From contig JAUJYZ010000447.1 in NCBI GenBank assembly GCA_033675265.1, positions 1-64,000 on the forward strand: a stretch of DNA of 64,000 nt. Reading direction: 5' to 3'. Origin of the DNA: Actinostola sp. cb2023. Taxonomy: Eukaryota > Cnidaria > Anthozoa > Actiniaria > Actinostolidae. Every line of letters begins with the position of its first letter. The stretch's first letter is position 1. This document shows positions 1 through 11,600 of the stretch, piece by piece. Position numbers and translations under genes: made by a program. Under the pieces are notes generated by a model. The model saw only the letters and a list, made by a program, of their open reading frames with translations, did no database searches and was not told where the DNA came from.

Positions 1-303
1 AAATATAATGAAAATCTCAACTATAATTATTTTATTTGCTGACAAATCAACTTTTTAAAATGGTACAATGGGCGATGAGCATCTCCGTCAAATCGGGGGT
101 GGGGGGTGGTCTCCCCCGTCCCCACTTTGTTCTCAGTCTGTGTTTTTTTTTTCTATTTATTATTTCACTGTTTAGTCTCAGTCCTAATCATTAACTTGTA
201 CTTCGTGGTAGACCCATATCAAGGCTGAAATTTCGTAGGATCGATTGGCTCCAAATCTACATATAAACCTTTAATTTTGTAACTCAGTTCATAAGCATTG
301 AGC
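1..303. other. Gene-free start of window
   Basis: I see no coding region. The stretch is AT-rich apart from a G-run followed closely by a C-run (about 98-124) that could fold on itself. Short open frames here have no recognisable protein character. Confidence 0.6.
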
Positions 304-466
304 TTGGGCTTCCTGTGGTAGAATTTTCAGGCGGGAAATACCGCGGTGAGCGGGCCTGGGAACGAAGTTGGAATTTCCTCGAGAAGACGCTTTGAACTGA
401 ACTGTGAACAGCATCAAAACAAACCTTAGCACAACTCTGTCTGTGTACTTGTAGTGCTCATCTCTT
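304..466 (+). repeat. Left end of duplicated block A
   Basis: This begins with the motif TTGGGCTTCCTGTGGTAGA and is nearly identical to 32994-33157. In the second copy the sequence runs on without a break into what lies at 6199 here. That proves the 467-6198 segment is an insertion into block A. The last four bases (TCTT, 463-466) are the target duplication of that insertion. Confidence 0.85.
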
Positions 467-1568
467 TGTAACCGGGGAAAATGGTTACTACAATACACTA
501 TAATGAAACGATGAAGAATCACTATAGAAAACAAACGCAAGGAATTCTGACACCATATTGTAAGGAAGCGCTGAGCGGTAAGCGCGAGGAAATCTTTTAA
601 ATGAAGAAAATGAATTCTTTCTGAATGCAAGGTGTGGACTTATATCATGTTTATTGAATACAAGAGAAAGATAAACTACAATTTAATTACGAGACTAACT
701 GAAAGTATACAATAACTGGATACGAACTGATAACTACATGTACGAGTGCTTATAATCCCTTAGCAAACGCATCAGTCGTAAGCTATACTCTCGAGTTCAC
801 TAAGCAGATATTGAAAACTACAATATATCAAAACTGGACGAAATACTGAAACGAATACTAGACGGCATAGTAAACGAATCATATACTAAACAACGGGTAC
901 ATACTAAAACGTGTATACAAAACGTGTATACAAAACAAAACGAAACGTGTATACAAAACAAAACGAAACGGGAATGAGCTAGCATTCTGAGAACATGATT
1001 GGCACAACACTCGCTGACCAGAGATTACAACTCCTCTGGGGAGCAACCCCAATGTTAACTCGGAAAACTAATGCATTAGAACGCTGTATTTATAATAGCT
1101 AGTGTCGTAACACGTGCAACTATTCGGTATGTTGACACCGGAAACGCGTCATGCATCCCACCTAAAATAACTGTAGCCGTGTGTCCTAAACGTGGATAAA
1201 CCAATTAATAGTTGATCCCAACTCAAACTAAACTAGTTCAAAGTAATCCTAAAACTACTGTAGAAATTACTATATCTAACTTAACAGAATACATCTGCCT
1301 AGTGGCAAGGTTGTGAAATAATGTTAGGTAATAAACGTGACAACACGCGCTAATCCGTTATCAGTAAATCAGATTAGTGTGTAACGTAATGTACTGCAAC
1401 ACGCCTAAGTAAGTCGTTACGCAAAACGTTGCTAGATACCAATTAGATGACGTTGAACCAAACCCAAATTCCGTGGAAGTAAAATCTACATTACTTCTAA
1501 CATAAAGAATTATACTTAAAATACTTAAAAACGATTGTCAAAGATGTGAACAAAGTGACACTGTCACA
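467..1568 (-). repeat. LTR copy 1 (1102 bp)
   Basis: Long terminal repeat, four bases longer than the other two because of a short insertion near 996-1000. On the minus strand it has a TATA-like box (1087-1096) and an AATAAA signal further on (650-655), the order expected for U3-R-U5. For the minus-strand element this is the downstream (3') LTR. Open frames in it are not genes. Confidence 0.85.
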
Positions 1569-1583
1569 TTCGCCCCTCCTTTT
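1569..1583 (-). other. Polypurine tract, LTR element copy 1
   Basis: On the minus strand this reads AAAAGGAGGGGCGAA directly upstream of the LTR start. That is the position where plus-strand DNA synthesis of an LTR element is primed. The same tract occurs at 3884-3898. Confidence 0.75.
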
Positions 1584-2765
1584 GTTCAACATGTCCTCAT
1601 GTGAACTAAACAAAAACAAACTACACTAACTAACAAGTCCTACAAAATATAAGTAAAGTTCAGTTCATTTCTTCTTACAAGTCCTTGTTAACTATAAATC
1701 TGTACGATGTCCAACCTGACGATCACTCACGCAACCACAATGCTGCACCATCGGTTCACTCCTGAATGTGGTATCTTCAACCTCCAGACGCATGTGTTTC
1801 GGTGAATTGTATTGAAGTCTCCCTGTTGGCTAAGCATAAGTTCCATAACTGGGGCGGCGTTGGCCAAGTGAACCTCGTGAGAGCTAATCACTATAACCAC
1901 CAGCTGAACATGTAGTCAAACACTCCATCTCCCATCACTTTATACAGTTTGCCTTTTGGTTCCACCAGTCATACAGTGAAGGTAATACATTTTGTAATAA
2001 AGTCAAGTCCAGGTTAAATCCACCATAGTCCATGATAAGCCATATCATCCAGTTTGTGCGAGTAGACTCCCAATCACTGGTGTAGCATCAGCTTGCAAAT
2101 AAAAACCCGCAGAACGCCTTTACGTTGTGACGCACTGCAATAACACGAGGCCGCGCCAAGGGCCCATTGACCGAACCTCAATACTAGCTTCCTTCCCAGA
2201 TGACAAACACTTTGGCATCCCAATGGTCATCCAGTAGAGCTTCCCCATGAGAGACTATTCCAGGTACTACATACATCAGAGGCTGGCTGTAAGATCCCGT
2301 GTGGGTACTGTCTCACAGGTCCTCTATCGGAATCCGCTCAATATGCTCCACACCGACTTCCACCGCCGTCACTTGCGCTCCTTTCACGGCATGCTAGGGG
2401 CTTTAGCCTGTCGCATCAACATGCCATGAATACACAAGGGTGCTGTCACTGGTCGGTCGCCACCACAAGCCAATCGCACTACCACTTGATACCCATCCAC
2501 TCGCAACTACTGCTCTGCCTCAGTTGTACTCTATGCGCTCGCTTCTCCTTGCTGGGGTATCCCGAACACCACGACGTGCCACATAGCTACTCCAGGCATC
2601 TTCTTTCTTCCACGTGCCAGCCTTGAATTTACGCTCTTCTTTACTCATTCCCGTTTAAAAACATAAAGCCTAACTTGTTTGAAAACAATCCGTAATAAAA
2701 CAGTTCACTAACTCTTGTATAACAAACTGTAATTCCGTAACAAAAGCCACTAAAATACACTTGCA

Positions 2766-2782
2766 TCCCACTTCTGACACCA
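2766..2782 (-). other. tRNA-Leu primer binding site, copy 1
   Basis: The plus strand reads TCCCACTTCTGACACCA, which is the 3' end of a eukaryotic tRNA-Leu including CCA. The minus strand is therefore complementary to the primer. Three bases separate it from the LTR beginning at 2786. This fixes the element's direction as minus. Confidence 0.82.
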
Positions 2783-2785
2783 AAA

Positions 2786-3883
2786 TGTAACCGGGGAAAA
2801 TGGTTACTACAATACACTATAATGAAACGATGAAGAATCACTATAGAAAACAAACGCAAGGAATTCTGACACCATATTGTAAGGAAGCGCTGAGCGGTAA
2901 GCGCGAGGAAATCTTTTAAATGAAGAAAATGAATTCTTTCTGAATGCAAGGTGTGGACTTATATCATGTTTATTGAATACAAGAGAAAGATAAACTACAA
3001 TTTAATTACGAGACTAACTGAAAGTATACAATAACTGGATACGAACTGATAACTACATGTACGAGTGCTTATAATCCCTTAGCAAACGCATCAGTCGTAA
3101 GCTATACTCTCGAGTTCACTAAGCAGATATTGAAAACTACAATATATCAAAACTGGACGAAATACTGAAACGAATACTAGACGGCATAGTAAACGAATCA
3201 TATACTAAACAACGGGTACATACTAAAACGTGTATACAAAACGTGTATACAAAACAAAACGAAACGTGTATACAAAACAAAACGAAACGGGAATGAGCTA
3301 GCATTCTGAGAACATGGCACAACACTCGCTGACCAGAGATTACAACTCCTCTGGGGAGCAACCCCAATGTTAACTCGGAAAACTAATGCATTAGAACGCT
3401 GTATTTATAATAGCTAGTGTCGTAACACGTGCAACTATTCGGTATGTTGACACCGGAAACGCGTCATGCATCCCACCTAAAATAACTGTAGCCGTGTGTC
3501 CTAAACGTGGATAAACCAATTAATAGTTGATCCCAACTCAAACTAAACTAGTTCAAAGTAATCCTAAAACTACTGTAGAAATTACTATATCTAACTTAAC
3601 AGAATACATCTGCCTAGTGGCAAGGTTGTGAAATAATGTTAGGTAATAAACGTGACAACACGCGCTAATCCGTTATCAGTAAATCAGATTAGTGTGTAAC
3701 GTAATGTACTGCAACACGCCTAAGTAAGTCGTTACGCAAAACGTTGCTAGATACCAATTAGATGACGTTGAACCAAACCCAAATTCCGTGGAAGTAAAAT
3801 CTACATTACTTCTAACATAAAGAATTATACTTAAAATACTTAAAAACGATTGTCAAAGATGTGAACAAAGTGACACTGTCACA
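2786..3883 (-). repeat. LTR copy 2 (1098 bp), shared middle LTR
   Basis: This is the middle LTR of the tandem array, serving as 5' LTR for the left unit and 3' LTR for the right unit. It is identical in layout to copy 3. It ends GTCACA before the second polypurine tract. Confidence 0.85.
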
Positions 3884-3898
3884 TTCGCCCCTCCTTTT
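3884..3898 (-). other. Polypurine tract, copy 2
   Basis: Same tract as at 1569-1583, directly beside LTR copy 2. Confidence 0.72.
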
Positions 3899-5080
3899 GT
3901 TCAACATGTCCTCATGTGAACTAAACAAAAACAAACTACACTAACTAACAAGTCCTACAAAATATAAGTAAAGTTCAGTTCATTTCTTCTTACAAGTCCT
4001 TGTTAACTATAAATCTGTACGATGTCCAACCTGACGATCACTCACGCAACCACAATGCTGCACCATCGGTTCACTCCTGAATGTGGTATCTTCAACCTCC
4101 AGACGCATGTGTTTCGGTGAATTGTATTGAAGTCTCCCTGTTGGCTAAGCATAAGTTCCATAACTGGGGCGGCGTTGGCCAAGTGAACCTCGTGAGAGCT
4201 AATCACTATAACCACCAGCTGAACATGTAGTCAAACACTCCATCTCCCATCACTTTATACAGTTTGCCTTTTGGTTCCACCAGTCATACAGTGAAGGTAA
4301 TACATTTTGTAATAAAGTCAAGTCCAGGTTAAATCCACCATAGTCCATGATAAGCCATATCATCCAGTTTGTGCGAGTAGACTCCCAATCACTGGTGTAG
4401 CATCAGCTTGCAAATAAAAACCCGCAGAACGCCTTTACGTTGTGACGCACTGCAATAACACGAGGCCGCGCCAAGGGCCCATTGACCGAACCTCAATACT
4501 AGCTTCCTTCCCAGATGACAAACACTTTGGCATCCCAATGGTCATCCAGTAGAGCTTCCCCATGAGAGACTATTCCAGGTACTACATACATCAGAGGCTG
4601 GCTGTAAGATCCCGTGTGGGTACTGTCTCACAGGTCCTCTATCGGAATCCGCTCAATATGCTCCACACCGACTTCCACCGCCGTCACTTGCGCTCCTTTC
4701 ACGGCATGCTAGGGGCTTTAGCCTGTCGCATCAACATGCCATGAATACACAAGGGTGCTGTCACTGGTCGGTCGCCACCACAAGCCAATCGCACTACCAC
4801 TTGATACCCATCCACTCGCAACTACTGCTCTGCCTCAGTTGTACTCTATGCGCTCGCTTCTCCTTGCTGGGGTATCCCGAACACCACGACGTGCCACATA
4901 GCTACTCCAGGCATCTTCTTTCTTCCACGTGCCAGCCTTGAATTTACGCTCTTCTTTACTCATTCCCGTTTAAAAACATAAAGCCTAACTTGTTTGAAAA
5001 CAATCCGTAATAAAACAGTTCACTAACTCTTGTATAACAAACTGTAATTCCGTAACAAAAGCCACTAAAATACACTTGCA

Positions 5081-5097
5081 TCCCACTTCTGACACCA
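5081..5097 (-). other. tRNA-Leu primer binding site, copy 2
   Basis: Same tRNA-Leu 3'-end sequence as at 2766-2782, three bases from the LTR that starts at 5101. Confidence 0.8.
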
Positions 5098-5100
5098 AAA

Positions 5101-6198
5101 TGTAACCGGGGAAAATGGTTACTACAATACACTATAATGAAACGATGAAGAATCACTATAGAAAACAAACGCAAGGAATTCTGACACCATATTGTAAGGA
5201 AGCGCTGAGCGGTAAGCGCGAGGAAATCTTTTAAATGAAGAAAATGAATTCTTTCTGAATGCAAGGTGTGGACTTATATCATGTTTATTGAATACAAGAG
5301 AAAGATAAACTACAATTTAATTACGAGACTAACTGAAAGTATACAATAACTGGATACGAACTGATAACTACATGTACGAGTGCTTATAATCCCTTAGCAA
5401 ACGCATCAGTCGTAAGCTATACTCTCGAGTTCACTAAGCAGATATTGAAAACTACAATATATCAAAACTGGACGAAATACTGAAACGAATACTAGACGGC
5501 ATAGTAAACGAATCATATACTAAACAACGGGTACATACTAAAACGTGTATACAAAACGTGTATACAAAACAAAACGAAACGTGTATACAAAACAAAACGA
5601 AACGGGAATGAGCTAGCATTCTGAGAACATGGCACAACACTCGCTGACCAGAGATTACAACTCCTCTGGGGAGCAACCCCAATGTTAACTCGGAAAACTA
5701 ATGCATTAGAACGCTGTATTTATAATAGCTAGTGTCGTAACACGTGCAACTATTCGGTATGTTGACACCGGAAACGCGTCATGCATCCCACCTAAAATAA
5801 CTGTAGCCGTGTGTCCTAAACGTGGATAAACCAATTAATAGTTGATCCCAACTCAAACTAAACTAGTTCAAAGTAATCCTAAAACTACTGTAGAAATTAC
5901 TATATCTAACTTAACAGAATACATCTGCCTAGTGGCAAGGTTGTGAAATAATGTTAGGTAATAAACGTGACAACACGCGCTAATCCGTTATCAGTAAATC
6001 AGATTAGTGTGTAACGTAATGTACTGCAACACGCCTAAGTAAGTCGTTACGCAAAACGTTGCTAGATACCAATTAGATGACGTTGAACCAAACCCAAATT
6101 CCGTGGAAGTAAAATCTACATTACTTCTAACATAAAGAATTATACTTAAAATACTTAAAAACGATTGTCAAAGATGTGAACAAAGTGACACTGTCACA
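5101..6198 (-). repeat. LTR copy 3 (1098 bp), 5' LTR of the array
   Basis: Outermost LTR on the transcriptional upstream side, since the element reads on the minus strand. The TATA-like box is at 5717-5726 and the AATAAA signal (TTTATT on plus) at 5284-5289. After GTCACA at 6198 the flank repeats TCTT. Confidence 0.85.
5717..5726 (-). promoter_or_regulatory. TATA-like box in upstream LTR
   Basis: On the minus strand this reads ATTATAAATA, about 470 bases inside the upstream LTR and well before its polyadenylation signal. The position suits the U3 promoter of the LTR element. Inference from position and motif only. Confidence 0.5.
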
Positions 6199-8565
6199 TC
6201 TTGTGTTGTGGTGAGTAGATTGGATTAATTGTGTGTTTGTCACGTTTGTGTTGTGATCCTGTTGTGATCCACTCAGTGTTTGAATGTGTTCGAGAGATCG
6301 ACGATAAAAGTGTAGTAAGCTTATGTCAGATCTGTGCAATCTTATTCTTACGGATGTATATCGGTGTAGATCATGCAAGTATTAAGCTGGTTTTACACGG
6401 ATTGACGATTGAGTATACATGGAATCTACTCCCATCTATAAGCTGCAGCCTATTTCAGTTATGGGCTGACTAAGATTTGATAGATCTGGACGGCAATCGA
6501 TGGATTAAAGCCGTAATGTTTGCCAAAGTTTGTGTGATAGTTGGGCAGGTGATTCTGTAAGCTTATATTAACTATGTTGGCAAGTAACGATCCATGGTTT
6601 TAACTTTTATTCATTTTGTGTAGCCTTTCGTATAAAGGCCACAACTAAATGTTGGTTTACGGGACGCGTGGCTATGGTAGCGTCCCTAAAGTGATCAGTA
6701 GATCTTTGTTCTCAACTATTCAAAAGGACATTGTAATGAGCTAATCCCATGGGTACTAACTGATTATGTATAGTTTGCCATCACATTCTACATTCGCCGT
6801 TTTCATAAGCTGGTTGTTCAATACTCCAGTTTCGAGTTGTTTGGACACCGCTGTACTCCTTGACAAAAGCCTCAATTCAGTGTAAATTATTCACAAATAC
6901 CAACGAGAACGCGAAAATGTTGACTTTCAACAATAGAAACCATTTTTAATTGAACAGGTTATTCTCTGGATTGAGGCTAAGCCTGAGCAAACGCGCCTTT
7001 TGTCAAGGAGTACAGCCATGCGTAAACAACTCGAAACTGGAGTATTCCCCCCCTCCACGGAGCATTTGCAGGGATTTGTACAAGTCATCCGTCCTGAAGG
7101 TGGGGCATTTGTACCACTGGCTTACCATCCTCTGTTTTTGTCTGAGCGATGTTTTGGGAAGTGTTGGGCTTCCTGTGGTACGCTCAACCGTATTTTGTAT
7201 ATATATACAGTTAGATTTCGCGAGATTAGTGCTGTGAGGTGTTTGATTTAGGATAAGAGGTCTTGAAATTAAAAAAATGGGAGGGGAGGGGGATGGGCAT
7301 GCTTGAAATTGATAGAGACATAAGTGGAAGGTAGTAAATTAGCTCTCACTTAGGCCTAGTTTTTCTCATTTCAAACAATAGATAATGATGCGGCTTCTTT
7401 TGAAGTAATTAAGAACGGCTCTTGGAAAGTACTAACTTTGATAGAATTTGTCTGTCTTCCTGTAAGACGGCACTGTATGAGGATCTGCATAGATTAGATC
7501 CTTGCAAGGTTAGGAAATCAGTTAAGACAATTTTAATTAAAATGGCGTATGTTTTGGTATGAACTTTAAACCTATAGATACAAAGGTATTTCACGATTGG
7601 GTAAGGACTGTATTTGCAAGATTTATAATAAATCTCCCATTGTGAGCCCTAGCTTTTGCTTTGTGTGCTTGTTCATAATAATTGTAATGCCTTTTGGAAG
7701 AGATTGCGCATTGAGAATGAGTAAATAAGACATTTAAATTTACAATTTGTGTTTTGGCACGTGAAAGAGATTTACAGTTGTTGATTCTTTACTTTGTTTC
7801 TCAAAGGCAGTGTCTGGTCTGATGGGAGGCTGTGGCCGGTACCGTGTAGACCTATTACTTTAGACAGCTGTTCGCATAGATATGTGTGTTAATTAAGCAG
7901 TATCAGTGATCTTATGTTCCTGGCGACAGGAGTTCCAAAAATAACTGTTTTGTTAATAACAGATAGCGAGACCCGTTTCAGACTACTTTAGAAGTATCAT
8001 TCAAATCAGTTACTGTTGGGATTTAGGGACCACATGTCACTTTAAATGACAGATGTCAAAACTTGTGCGAGAATCAGTTAGTACCCATGGTATTAGCTCA
8101 TTACAATGTCCTTTTGGATGTGATAGATTTTAGAAGAAAGATCTAAAAAAAGGAAGAAAATCGCTAAAAACCTCAAAATAGCCCAGGAGTCATTGGGTTA
8201 AATAGGGTTCCAATACTACCTTCCAGTTCTTAAAAAGGGCAATAATTTTAATATTTTTATCATTGGATCAGGGTTTTGACATGTAGGCAGTATGCTGCTA
8301 TCCTAAATATATCTGCGCATGGGATAGACCTTTGATGTTCAGCTTGGTGTAATGTTTTCCCATTTCAGACCCTGCATCATGCATGACTAATATTTATTTC
8401 TTTTCTGGTATTGATTGAGATGAGTCATTACTTGGATGTCTTGGAAAGAAAGATCTAATTCCCAAGAGATTTGATATGGGAAAACATTCCATCCAAACTG
8501 ATGGGTCTAATCACATCAGATACTAGGAATGATAGATTTTTCATTTTATTCAAAGGTTGCTTATT
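6199..8565 (+). repeat. Block A, right part (duplicate of block B)
   Basis: This continues the block interrupted by the LTR element. It aligns in order with pieces of 33158-40939: 6199-6355 with 33158-33285, 6470-6690 with 36420-36890, 6690-7045 with 37535-38120, and 7750-8565 with 38150-40939. Gaps in the alignment correspond to transposons found in only one copy. The stretch 7047-7750 has no partner in block B. Near 8465-8535 lies a single unit of the motif that is a 29-copy minisatellite in block B. I see no exon in this stretch. Confidence 0.78.
6815..7052. repeat. Foldback MITE in block A
   Basis: Its arms are inverted copies of each other: 6820-6875 pairs with about 7000-7052, both containing GTACTCCTTGACAAAAG or its complement. 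The middle is AT-rich. The same element in block B (about 37680-38120) carries an additional MITE at 37750-37935. No clear target duplication is seen. Confidence 0.55.
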
Positions 8566-8688
8566 ATGGAGTCAGAACTTGTAGATCCAGGATGGATGAA
8601 ATTCAACTGCAAATCAGGCGAACTTCTGTTTTACTACAACAAAGATACAGCAGAACACAAATTTCCCATGTGGAATAGTACCTCCAGG
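8566..8688 (+). CDS. Exon 1: WW-like domain
   Basis: This exon encodes 41 residues ending in Arg at a GTGAGTG donor. The pattern Pro-Gly-Trp, then Phe-Tyr-Tyr-Asn, then Lys-Phe-Pro-Met matches the strand layout of a WW domain. The second canonical Trp is not in its usual place: the Trp comes after Pro-Met. It is therefore a divergent WW or only WW-like. A near-identical exon lies at 40940-41062, and a third version forms the end of exon 2. Confidence 0.65.
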
Positions 8689-11600
8689 GTGAGTGATTCT
8701 GATGTTATGATGATGTTGTAACAAGCTAAAGCCGCTATACGAACAAGTTTTCCTTGAAAAGTATCTTTGACAAGTTTGTAGATGATCAACAAGTTTTCTT
8801 TGACAAATACATGTATCTTTGACAAGTTTTCTTGCTCGTGTAGATCATTTGATAATCAAGTTTTCCTTGAAAAGTATCTTTGTATTACACAGAGCTCAAG
8901 ACTTCTCCAAACTTCCCTTGTGTTTATATCAGGCTATATAAGCACGGGAAACGTTTTCTCTTTGTTAATCCTAACTCTGAGAACCCAGTAAACAGTTCGA
9001 CATGCTTGACTATATATACTCTCATATGTGATTGGTCACAATGAACATTCCAGACATATTTTTAGACTCTTCCACAGTCCCCGCTCGGCCGTTGCACTCT
9101 CTCGCATAGGGACTGTAATGGTACAATGCCGAAAGGGATTCTGGGTCCAAGAATCTTGGACCCATGATGCCTTGCGAAACGAAAAACAGGGATCCCAACG
9201 ACGATCAACACAGTTGAGGTTTCCACAGGCAGCCCAAAACAGACATGCATTTATTACGGTATGAGACATCAACACGAACCAACAACTGATAAAATAAGTA
9301 ACTAAAATATAACAAATATATACATAAATAAAGTCACCTTTATTTACACTTATTTTGTGGTCTTTTTACGAGTCATTTAGTGGAATTTTTAGCCATCTGA
9401 CCCGTCCCCGTAAGAAAAATGACAAGGCAGGAAATTAAAATAAGCTCCATGGCGAGTGTCGCTCACTCAAATGCTTTTATCTCCGTAGAAAATTCATCCG
9501 AAGACCTATCATCCCCAAAGACGGCTAGATCGATAAATTTGCTCTCCATCCATACCTAATTTGTCTCGATGCAAGCGAGAAATTCGCGATAATCCAACAT
9601 AATTCTACCCAAATCGCCGTCGAGTCGCCGTCATGTATAAATCCGTACGTGACGTCTTGGCGGTACTGAAACCAACGGTCGTCCTAATCAACCAATAAGA
9701 ACCTTGATAAGTAGATCAGATCTACCAGCCAATCAGAATAACGCTACCATTGTACCATTACAGTCCCTATGCGAGAGAGTGCAACGGCCGAGCGGAGACT
9801 GTGGAAGAGTCTAACATATTTTATGTGTCCATGGTTATTCCTAGTTTGACTTAATGGTAATAAATTATTCATTGTGATGACCATGCTTGTGGCTGTAACT
9901 ATAAACTATGATGTCTTTACAAATAAATCTCTGAGTCTGTTTATTTTTACTCCAAGAAAAACACTAACTTCTCTACATTCCTTCTATATTGTTACCAGTA
10001 TATAGCTACATGTAATCGTTGTCGGGTTGAAAAAACATGAAAGTTATGACCAAAAGGAATTCTGGGAAATGAAAACTCTCAAATAACACCGTCAAATCAT
10101 CGACCTTTTTATCCAGACTTGTAGGATCTTAGTTAAATAGCTCATATACCTTCAAAGCTACGAGAACACTGAATATATCTGTATGTAATGTGGCCCATGA
10201 ACTGATTTCCCATCCATCCTTGCAGTCTCAGCTTCTATGATTTATGATTTTCAAGCCGACAACGATAATGCAATTAGCTATATATATAATAGATTAGATA
10301 GAGGGCCACAGGATCATCAGCATAAGCTGTCACATGTCGACCTCTTTACAAAAAGTCATTTATTTATTTATTCATTCTTTCTTGGATGGCGACACTTATT
10401 TTTTATTGTTTCTTTAGGAACATTGCATGGGTGAAAGTATTGCTGATGAGTTGCTACAAACCAACAACAATAACAGTATAGCAATACAGACTGACGATAC
10501 TGGCTGTAGTAATGGATGTACGTCCATGTATGCAGAGAGTGGTTCTATCTTGCAACAAAGCAATCTGGAAAGAGATATACCAGGAAGAAGTGAGGAGAGC
10601 AGTGTTAGTGGTGACACCAATGTTTCTATGGTGTCAGAACTTGTAGGTCCAGGATGGATGAAATTCAACTGCAAATCAGGCGAACTTCTGTTTTATTACA
10701 ACAAAGATACAGCAGAACACAAGTTTCCCATGTGGAATAGTACCTCAAGGGTGAGTGATTCTGACATGATACTCAACAGGGTTCAACAGGTTATTATTGT
10801 CTATTGCTTGGAAGTGATTATCATAAACTAACTCATACAAGCATCAGAAAACAGTTTGACATGCGATTAGTGTACCACTTGTGGTATGCTAGAAGTCATG
10901 ACACGTTAATAAAGTTTATGTATGTACATGCTTGACTACTCTCGTACAGTATGTGATTGGTCAACATTCCAGACATATTTTATGTGTCCATGATTATTCC
11001 TAGTTTGACTTAATGGTAATAAATTATTCATTGTTAAGATGATGCTTGTGGCTGTAACTATAAACTATGATGTCTTTACAAATAAATCTTTGTTTACTTC
11101 TACATTAAATAAAACATACCTTCTCTACATTCATTCTTTCTTTGTTGGGTGGAGGGGTGGGGTCATTTATTTGAAGGGGGAAAATTATTTAATAATTTAA
11201 TTCTCAGAAGGGTATTTCTTTCAAGCATTTACTGTACCTTTGATTTTCTTCTTTATTGTTTCTTTAGGAATATTGCATGGGTGAAACTATTGATGGTGAG
11301 TTGCTACAAACCAACAAGAATAACAGTATAGCAATACAGACTGATGATACTGGCTGTGGTAATGGATGTACGTCCATGTATGCAGTGAGTGGTTATACCT
11401 CGCAAGAAACTAATCTGGAAAGACAAGTTCCAAATGGTCAAGATGACTGCCCTCCCGAAGTGATTACCAAGAAACATCACTGTAGTCACTGTAACAGGGC
11501 ATTTAGATACCCGCGTGATTGTAGAATACATGAACGTATCCATTCAGGAGAAAAACCGTTCAAGTGTAAGCATTGTAGTAAGACATTTAATCAGAGCAGT

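Larger units (their letters stand above)
1569..2785 (-). mobile_element. LTR element internal region, copy 1
   Basis: This is a 1217-bp internal part between two LTRs. On the minus strand it runs from the tRNA-Leu primer site (2766-2782) to the polypurine tract (1569-1583). No frame longer than about 70 codons is open and I recognise no gag, protease, reverse transcriptase or integrase motif. It is GC-richer than its surroundings and could be a decayed coding segment. I assign no function. Confidence 0.75.
3884..5100 (-). mobile_element. LTR element internal region, copy 2
   Basis: Second internal part, apparently identical in sequence and length to 1569-2785, at a spacing of exactly 2315 bp. 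It again lacks protein-coding capacity. Confidence 0.75.
467..6198 (-). mobile_element. Tandem non-autonomous LTR retrotransposon (LTR-int-LTR-int-LTR)
   Basis: Three near-identical LTRs (467-1568, 2786-3883, 5101-6198) alternate with two identical 1217-bp internal parts. LTRs start TGTAAC and end GTCACA, so the ends are TG..CA. The insertion is flanked by a 4-bp duplication TCTT (463-466 and 6199-6202). The intact empty site is present at about 33155. The element reads on the minus strand: a primer binding site matching the 3' end of tRNA-Leu lies next to the LTR at 2766-2782, and a polypurine tract (minus strand) at 1569-1583. tRNA-Leu priming and these termini fit Ty3/gypsy-type elements. 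The internal part holds no recognisable gag or pol, so movement would need enzymes from elsewhere. Near-identity of the LTRs indicates a young event. The tandem form suggests recombination between LTRs of two copies, or a template-switch product. Confidence 0.88.

Noticed and set aside
98..124. G-quadruplex
   Set aside because: The G-run is interrupted and paired with a nearby C-run, so a hairpin is as likely; nothing else supports a role.
289..5682. Open frames repeated at 2315-bp spacing
   Set aside because: They lie in LTRs and internal parts of a non-coding LTR element and cross the primer binding site.
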